Below are positions 59,955 through 64,000 of a stretch of 64,000 nt of DNA, in pieces. The DNA lies in contig JAEWUC010000004.1 of the NCBI GenBank assembly GCA_023397505.1, forward strand, positions 62,001 through 126,000. Direction: 5' to 3'. The translations under genes and the position numbers were made by a program. Position 1 is the stretch's first letter, and each line of letters starts with the position of its first letter. The DNA comes from Bacteroidota bacterium (GTDB taxonomy: Bacteria; Bacteroidota; Ignavibacteria; Ignavibacteriales; Melioribacteraceae). The notes beneath the pieces were generated by a model. The model was not told the DNA's origin. It ran no database searches and worked only from the letters and a program-made list of their open reading frames with translations.

Positions 59955-60797
59955 TTATATTGATTTAACAGAATCAGTTTTAACTTCTTCCCATTTATCT
60001 CCTTCGGGAGCTTTTGCATTGGGAGGATTTGAACCGTGCAAAGTAATTATATAACTTGATACAGCCTGCATTTTTTTAGGATCGAGCTGCGTTTGCCAAC
60101 TTATCATTCCTTTTGCCGGAACGCCGTATTTCACAGTTTTGAAAATATTTTTGATGCCGCCGCCGTTAATCCAAAAATCATCCGTTAAATTTGGTCCTAC
60201 GGTACCTTCGCCGTTTTGACCGTGGCATGTTAAGCAATTCTTAACATAAATTTCTTTGCCTTCGGAAAGAGTTGCCGCATCATTCACAAAATCAACAGTT
60301 TCTTCGTTTATAAATACGCCTGACTTGATTAATATTTGTCTTTCAACGGCAGCTTGTTGAATTTCGGAATTATATTCTTTTTCCTGGATTTGTCCGTCAT
60401 CAAAGACATGGAATACAAGCATGTAAATAACAGCCCAAGCAATTGTTCCGTAAAATAAAAAATGAAACCACGGCGGAATGCGGTTATCGAGTTCTCTTAT
60501 TCCATCATAATCGTGATGTAAAAGAATTTCTGCTTCCTTTTCAATCGGAGTTGATTTTGTAAACCATTTGAAAAAAAATCTTAGCGGGGTTTTAAAGATC
60601 AATCCTTCATTGTCGTTTTTTTCTGAATAAACAACAGCCAGCCACAATATTACCGCAATTATCAAGACGGTTAATACGAGCATAAATTTCATAACCTTGT
60701 CGATTGAATCACCGCTTTGCGCAGCAAACATGGCGGAAGAATTTATCAACATGAATAATGATAAAACAACTGTTACAAATTTATTCTTTGATTTCAT
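59955..60797 (-). CDS. ccoP: cbb3-type cytochrome c oxidase subunit III (single-heme CcoP)
   Basis: 280 residues. N-terminal hydrophobic segments (about 5-25, 36-58 and 113-132) with the CcoP_N block (HDYDGIRELDNRIPPWFHFLF), then one cytochrome c domain: CLTCH (heme), GPNLTD, and Met ligand in GMISW. Proteobacterial CcoP has two c hemes; here only one CxxCH is seen, as in other Bacteroidota-type oxidases. Overlaps ccoQ by 17 bases. Confidence 0.92.
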   Translation of the reverse strand: MKSKNKFVTVVLSLFMLINSSAMFAAQSGDSIDKVMKFMLVLTVLIIAVILWLAVVYSEKNDNEGLIFKTPLRFFFKWFTKSTPIEKEAEILLHHDYDGIRELDNRIPPWFHFLFYGTIAWAVIYMLVFHVFDDGQIQEKEYNSEIQQAAVERQILIKSGVFINEETVDFVNDAATLSEGKEIYVKNCLTCHGQNGEGTVGPNLTDDFWINGGGIKNIFKTVKYGVPAKGMISWQTQLDPKKMQAVSSYIITLHGSNPPNAKAPEGDKWEEVKTDSVKSI

Positions 60798-60987
60798 TTT
60801 TTATCTCAAAGTTATTTTCATTTTCGGGATTAAAATCGAGCGGAATACTTTCCATCCGATTGATATATTTTTTATCAAGTTTAATTACCCAAAAAATAGC
60901 GAAGGCAAAAACAAGAAAAAATATAATGAGCGAAACAATCGGGTAAATTGAAACGCCTTCGAGCGCGCTTAAATTTTCCGACAGCAT
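60781..60987 (-). CDS. ccoQ: CcoQ-like small subunit
   Basis: 68 residues, one membrane helix (VSLIIFFLVFAFAIFWVI) then a charged tail (NPENENNFEIKNEIKE). Position between ccoNO and ccoP and length are those of CcoQ. The ATG overlaps the ccoNO stop by one base. Confidence 0.85.
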   Translation of the reverse strand: MLSENLSALEGVSIYPIVSLIIFFLVFAFAIFWVIKLDKKYINRMESIPLDFNPENENNFEIKNEIKE

Positions 60988-63113
60988 TATTTGTTATCCT
61001 TATTTTCTGCTTTGATATCTGTACCGAGCCGCTGTAAATATGCAATCAATGCAATTATATCTTTATCGGATTCGGCTGGTACACCGCTTTTGATTAAATC
61101 ATCAGCTATTTCATTAGCTTGTTTTATTAAATCTTGATTCGCGAATTTTTCATAACCCTTTTCATAAGGAACACCAACAGCTCGCAGTGCGTTTATTTTG
61201 GCTGCCGTGGTTGATGTATCGAGATTGTCTGTTAATAACCATGGGTAGCGCGGCATTATAGAACCCGGCGACATGGAACGTGGATCTTCCATGTGCAAGT
61301 AATGCCAAAGGTTGGAATACTTTTTACCTTCGCGCATCAAATCCGGTCCCGTTCTTTTTGATCCCCAAAGGAACGGATGATCGTAAACATATTCACCGGC
61401 TTTCGAGTATTCACCGTATCGTTCGGTTTCACTTCTAAAAGGACGGACCAATTGGGAATGACATGAAACGCATCCTTCGCGTATATAAATATCACGCCCC
61501 TGCAATTCGAGTGGAGTATAGGGTTTTACGCTTGCAATTGTCGGCACATTCGATTCAACAAGAAAAGTCGGAACCATTTGTACCAAACCGCCGATTGAAA
61601 TTGCAACAAAAGAAAGCACTGCAAATTTTACGGGTCGTTTTTCAAGCCAGCGGTGAATCATACCACGTTTTAATTTATCTGCCTCTTTATCGAAAGGCGC
61701 GGCTTCGGCTGCTTCATCTTTAATGAACTTTCCCGTTTTTGCAGTCATCAGTAAATTATAAACCATCATGAATAAGCCGGTGAAGAAAAGTAACCCGCCT
61801 ATTGAACGGATAATATACATAGGTACTATTTGCAAAACAGTTTCAAGAAAATTCGGATATTGAAGAACGCCGAGATCTGTAAATTGTTTCCACATTAAAG
61901 ATTGTGCAACGCCCGCCCAGTACATCGGTACTGCGTAAAAAACTATTCCCAATGTTGAAATCCAGAAATGTGCGTTTGCTAATTTTTTAGAGTAAAGCTC
62001 GGTGCCCCACATTTTGGGAATCATCCAATATAAAATTCCGAATGAAAGCATACCATTCCATCCCAAAGCCCCGACGTGTACATGCGCGATAGTCCAATCG
62101 GTAAAATGTGAAATTGCATTTACATTTTTGAGCGAGAGCATCGGTCCTTCGAAAGTAGCCATTCCGTAAGCTGTAACTGCGACAACCATAAATTTTAAAA
62201 TCGGGTTATCGCGAACGCGATCCCATGCACCGCGTAATGTTAGAAGTCCGTTCAGCATTCCGCCCCATGAAGGAGCGATTAACATTATTGAAAAAACTGT
62301 TCCGAGAGACTGCGCCCAATCAGGTAAAGCGGAATACAAAAGATGATGCGGACCAGCCCAGATATAAATAAAAATCAAAGCCCAAAAGTGAAGTATTGAA
62401 AGTCTGTAAGAATAAACCGGCCTATTCGCTGCTTTCGGTAAAAAGTAATACATCAATCCCAAATATGGAGTTGTTAAAAAGAATGCAACGGCGTTATGCC
62501 CGTACCACCATTGAACCAATGCATCCTGAACCCCGGCGTAAACGGGATAACTTTTCAAAAACGTAACAGGTACTTCTATCGAATTTACAACATGCAAAAC
62601 AGTCACAGTTACAAATGTTGCAATGTAAAACCACACAGCGACGTACATGTGTTTTTCGCGTCGTTTAATAATTGTACCAAACATATTCGCACCGAATGCA
62701 AGCCATACAACCGCAATTGCAATATCAATTGGCCATTCGAGTTCGGCGTATTCTTTGCTTGTAGTAAAACCGAGCGGCAGAGAAATTGCGGCAGCTACGA
62801 TTATTGCCTGCCATCCCCAGAAGTGAAACTTGCTCAAAAGATCGCTCCACATTCTTGCTTTTAAAACTCTCTGAAGCGAATAATACACACCGGCAAAAAT
62901 TATGTTTCCGACAAATGCAAAGATTACAGCATTAGTGTGCAAAGGTCTCAACCTTCCGAAGGTTAAGTAAGGAATGCCCAGATTTAATTCCGGGATATAT
63001 AATTGAACAGCGATTATCAAACCGACAAGCATACCGACGATTGCAAACACAACCGACGCGAGTACGAAATTCTTGACAACAAGATTATCGTAGCTAAATT
63101 TTTCAACCTGCAT
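60987..63113 (-). CDS. ccoNO: Fused cbb3 oxidase subunits I and II (CcoN-CcoO)
   Basis: 708 residues. The CcoN part (to about 480) has 12 helices with heme/copper ligands in RPLHTNAVIFAFVGN, WWYGHNAVAFFLTTPYLG, GPHHLLYSALPDW and HVHVGALGWNGM. After a linker the CcoO part begins with one helix (VKFAVLSFVAISIGGLV) and continues with a cytochrome c domain: EGCVSCHSQLVRPF and PGSIMPRYPWL (Met). The fusion keeps both subunits in one chain. It reduces oxygen to water with proton pumping, high oxygen affinity. Confidence 0.95.
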   Translation of the reverse strand: MQVEKFSYDNLVVKNFVLASVVFAIVGMLVGLIIAVQLYIPELNLGIPYLTFGRLRPLHTNAVIFAFVGNIIFAGVYYSLQRVLKARMWSDLLSKFHFWGWQAIIVAAAISLPLGFTTSKEYAELEWPIDIAIAVVWLAFGANMFGTIIKRREKHMYVAVWFYIATFVTVTVLHVVNSIEVPVTFLKSYPVYAGVQDALVQWWYGHNAVAFFLTTPYLGLMYYFLPKAANRPVYSYRLSILHFWALIFIYIWAGPHHLLYSALPDWAQSLGTVFSIMLIAPSWGGMLNGLLTLRGAWDRVRDNPILKFMVVAVTAYGMATFEGPMLSLKNVNAISHFTDWTIAHVHVGALGWNGMLSFGILYWMIPKMWGTELYSKKLANAHFWISTLGIVFYAVPMYWAGVAQSLMWKQFTDLGVLQYPNFLETVLQIVPMYIIRSIGGLLFFTGLFMMVYNLLMTAKTGKFIKDEAAEAAPFDKEADKLKRGMIHRWLEKRPVKFAVLSFVAISIGGLVQMVPTFLVESNVPTIASVKPYTPLELQGRDIYIREGCVSCHSQLVRPFRSETERYGEYSKAGEYVYDHPFLWGSKRTGPDLMREGKKYSNLWHYLHMEDPRSMSPGSIMPRYPWLLTDNLDTSTTAAKINALRAVGVPYEKGYEKFANQDLIKQANEIADDLIKSGVPAESDKDIIALIAYLQRLGTDIKAENKDNK

Positions 63114-63197
63114 TAACCGCTCCTGAATTTGTTTTTAGCTTTACAGTGTTAGAAGTTATGTTTTATACTATTCCACAATCAGAGTTCTTTATTCTTT

Positions 63198-63392
63198 TTA
63201 CTCTACCGCTTTCTCCTTACTGCTTACAGATGTTATACTATCTTCCAAATTTTTTTTATCACCAAATAGAATTCTAACAGACGGGGTATATTTATCGTCG
63301 TATTGACCCGATTTAACAGCCCATAAATAGGCGGTTAGAAACCCTATAGCGACAAAAAGACTTGCGCCGACTAAAATTACTATAACGGACAT
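63198..63392 (-). CDS. ccoS: CcoS-like assembly protein
   Basis: 64 residues, one helix (IVILVGASLFVAIGFLTAYLWAV) and the CcoS signature KSGQYDD followed by RILF. CcoS is needed for heme/copper insertion into cbb3 oxidase. ccoI stop overlaps the start by one base. An 84-base gap to ccoNO may hold an internal promoter. Confidence 0.9.
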   Translation of the reverse strand: MSVIVILVGASLFVAIGFLTAYLWAVKSGQYDDKYTPSVRILFGDKKNLEDSITSVSSKEKAVE

Positions 63393-64000
63393 TACAACAG
63401 CCTCATTTTCTTTGCAAGAATTGTTGTTGAAAAAGTTGTGAACGCAACCGCAGTAATTGAACTTATAGGCATTAGTATTGCAGCAATTACAGGAGAAAGC
63501 GTTCCTTGAACCGCAAAATAAAGTCCCGCAACATTATAAACCAACGATAAAATAAAACTTGCAATAATTACTTTCTTGCTTAGTTTTGCAAAATCTATAA
63601 ATTCAGTCAAACGGTTGAATGAACGTGACTCTAAAATTGCGTCGCAAGCGGGAGAGAAATTATTGATGTCGTCGGAAATAGAAATGCCTACATCGCTTTG
63701 CATCAAAGCGCCTGCATCGTTTAATCCGTCGCCTATCATTAATACGGTTTTATCTTCATCGCGTAATTGTTTAACAAAATTTAATTTATCATGCGGCGAT
63801 TGATTGAAATGCAGTTCTTTGTCGTCACCGAAGATCGTTCTTAATCTTTCTTTTTCGCTATTGTTATCGCCAGAAAGCAAAGCTATTTCATACTTGTGTT
63901 CAAGAATCGAAACAACATCTTTTAATCCCGCGCGGTACCGGTTGGAAATTCTAAAATATCCTTTTGGAATACTATTTATTGAAACGTGAACTGTTGTCGA
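63392..64000 (-). CDS. ccoI: Copper-translocating P-type ATPase, CcoI type (5' end outside window)
   Basis: 202 residues of the C-terminal part are visible, the frame open to the window edge. Motifs: LLSGDNNSEKER (TGD-type/N-domain end), VLMIGDGLNDAGALMQSDVG (the hinge) and the last two membrane helices (VIIASFILSLVYNVAGLYFA, VIAAILMPISSITAVAFTTF). The P-domain, CPx and DKTGT motifs should be outside. CcoI/FixI exports copper for cbb3 assembly, which fits the adjacent ccoS. Only the part downstream of an internal ATG at 63880 would be seen if one asked for a start codon; the gene clearly continues upstream. Confidence 0.92.
   Translation of the reverse strand, partial: STTVHVSINSIPKGYFRISNRYRAGLKDVVSILEHKYEIALLSGDNNSEKERLRTIFGDDKELHFNQSPHDKLNFVKQLRDEDKTVLMIGDGLNDAGALMQSDVGISISDDINNFSPACDAILESRSFNRLTEFIDFAKLSKKVIIASFILSLVYNVAGLYFAVQGTLSPVIAAILMPISSITAVAFTTFSTTILAKKMRLL

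Noticed and set aside
1..64000. CRISPR arrays, tRNA/rRNA genes, insertion sequences, prophage
   Set aside because: No regularly spaced repeats, no tRNA-like or rRNA-like stretches, no transposase or phage protein seen.

Overview
The window reads as a chromosomal housekeeping region of a low-GC bacterium of the Bacteroidota/Chlorobi superphylum. My best guess is class Ignavibacteria. The guess rests on a cbb3 oxidase with fused CcoN-CcoO, two S46 dipeptidyl-peptidases of the DPP7 type, a TatD-radical SAM fusion, an HD-PycTM protein, and clear GGAGG-type ribosome binding sites, which are rare in Flavobacteria-type Bacteroidota. This is inferred from gene content only; no rRNA is present. I see no tRNA, rRNA, CRISPR array, prophage or insertion sequence. 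Genes are dense, mostly in short operons, and many neighbours overlap by 1-4 bases.

Layout. 1-4750 (minus): a truncated DacB-type D-Ala-D-Ala carboxypeptidase, the TatD-radical SAM fusion, a BrnT/BrnA toxin-antitoxin pair, a frame-interrupted membrane/zinc-ribbon gene, and purM. 4915-10949 (plus): hrcA-grpE-dnaJ, then a ComEA-like protein with an apparently non-AUG start, a pilin-like protein, a PilM-like protein, rsmD and coaD. 11020-13336 (minus): a sodium:solute symporter and a small membrane partner. 13677-20098 (plus): a PpiD/SurA-type isomerase, an outer-membrane barrel, aroK-aroB and a GHL10-type glycosidase. 20101-28737 (mostly minus): an alpha/beta hydrolase, a DUF192 protein (plus), aconitase with a histone-H1-like tail, Tex, an erythromycin-esterase-like lipoprotein and gmhA. 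28804-32127 (plus): small proteins and an OPT transporter. 32238-33910 (minus): two envelope proteins of unknown role. 34398-40539: a secreted PepF-like peptidase, a class V aminotransferase, a phosphomannomutase and several small genes. 40557-44351 (minus): a three-gene operon led by a membrane-anchored Lon-like protease with FG-GAP-like repeats. 44427-49876 (plus): two S46 peptidases, a DUF1289 protein and a HAD phosphatase. 49893-52478: a divergent ATP-grasp / C39-like peptidase pair and an isochorismatase-like hydrolase. 52548-57309 (minus): PAP2, CotH and porin genes, SixA, and an HD-PycTM fusion. 57401-64000 (minus): a complete cbb3 oxidase structural and assembly operon (I, S, NO, Q, P, G, H, SafE-like), cut by the window end inside ccoI.

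How it fits together. The cell appears to respire oxygen at low concentration with cbb3 oxidase, to digest peptides in the periplasm (two DPP7-like enzymes and an exported PepF-like enzyme) and to import them (OPT, symporter). The least explained parts are the Lon-like/FG-GAP operon, the aconitase with a basic tail, the dnaJ-comEA junction (SD-sequestering hairpin plus AUC start), the possible frameshift at a U-UUU-UUG site, and a small palindromic repeat found once inside a coding sequence and once between genes.
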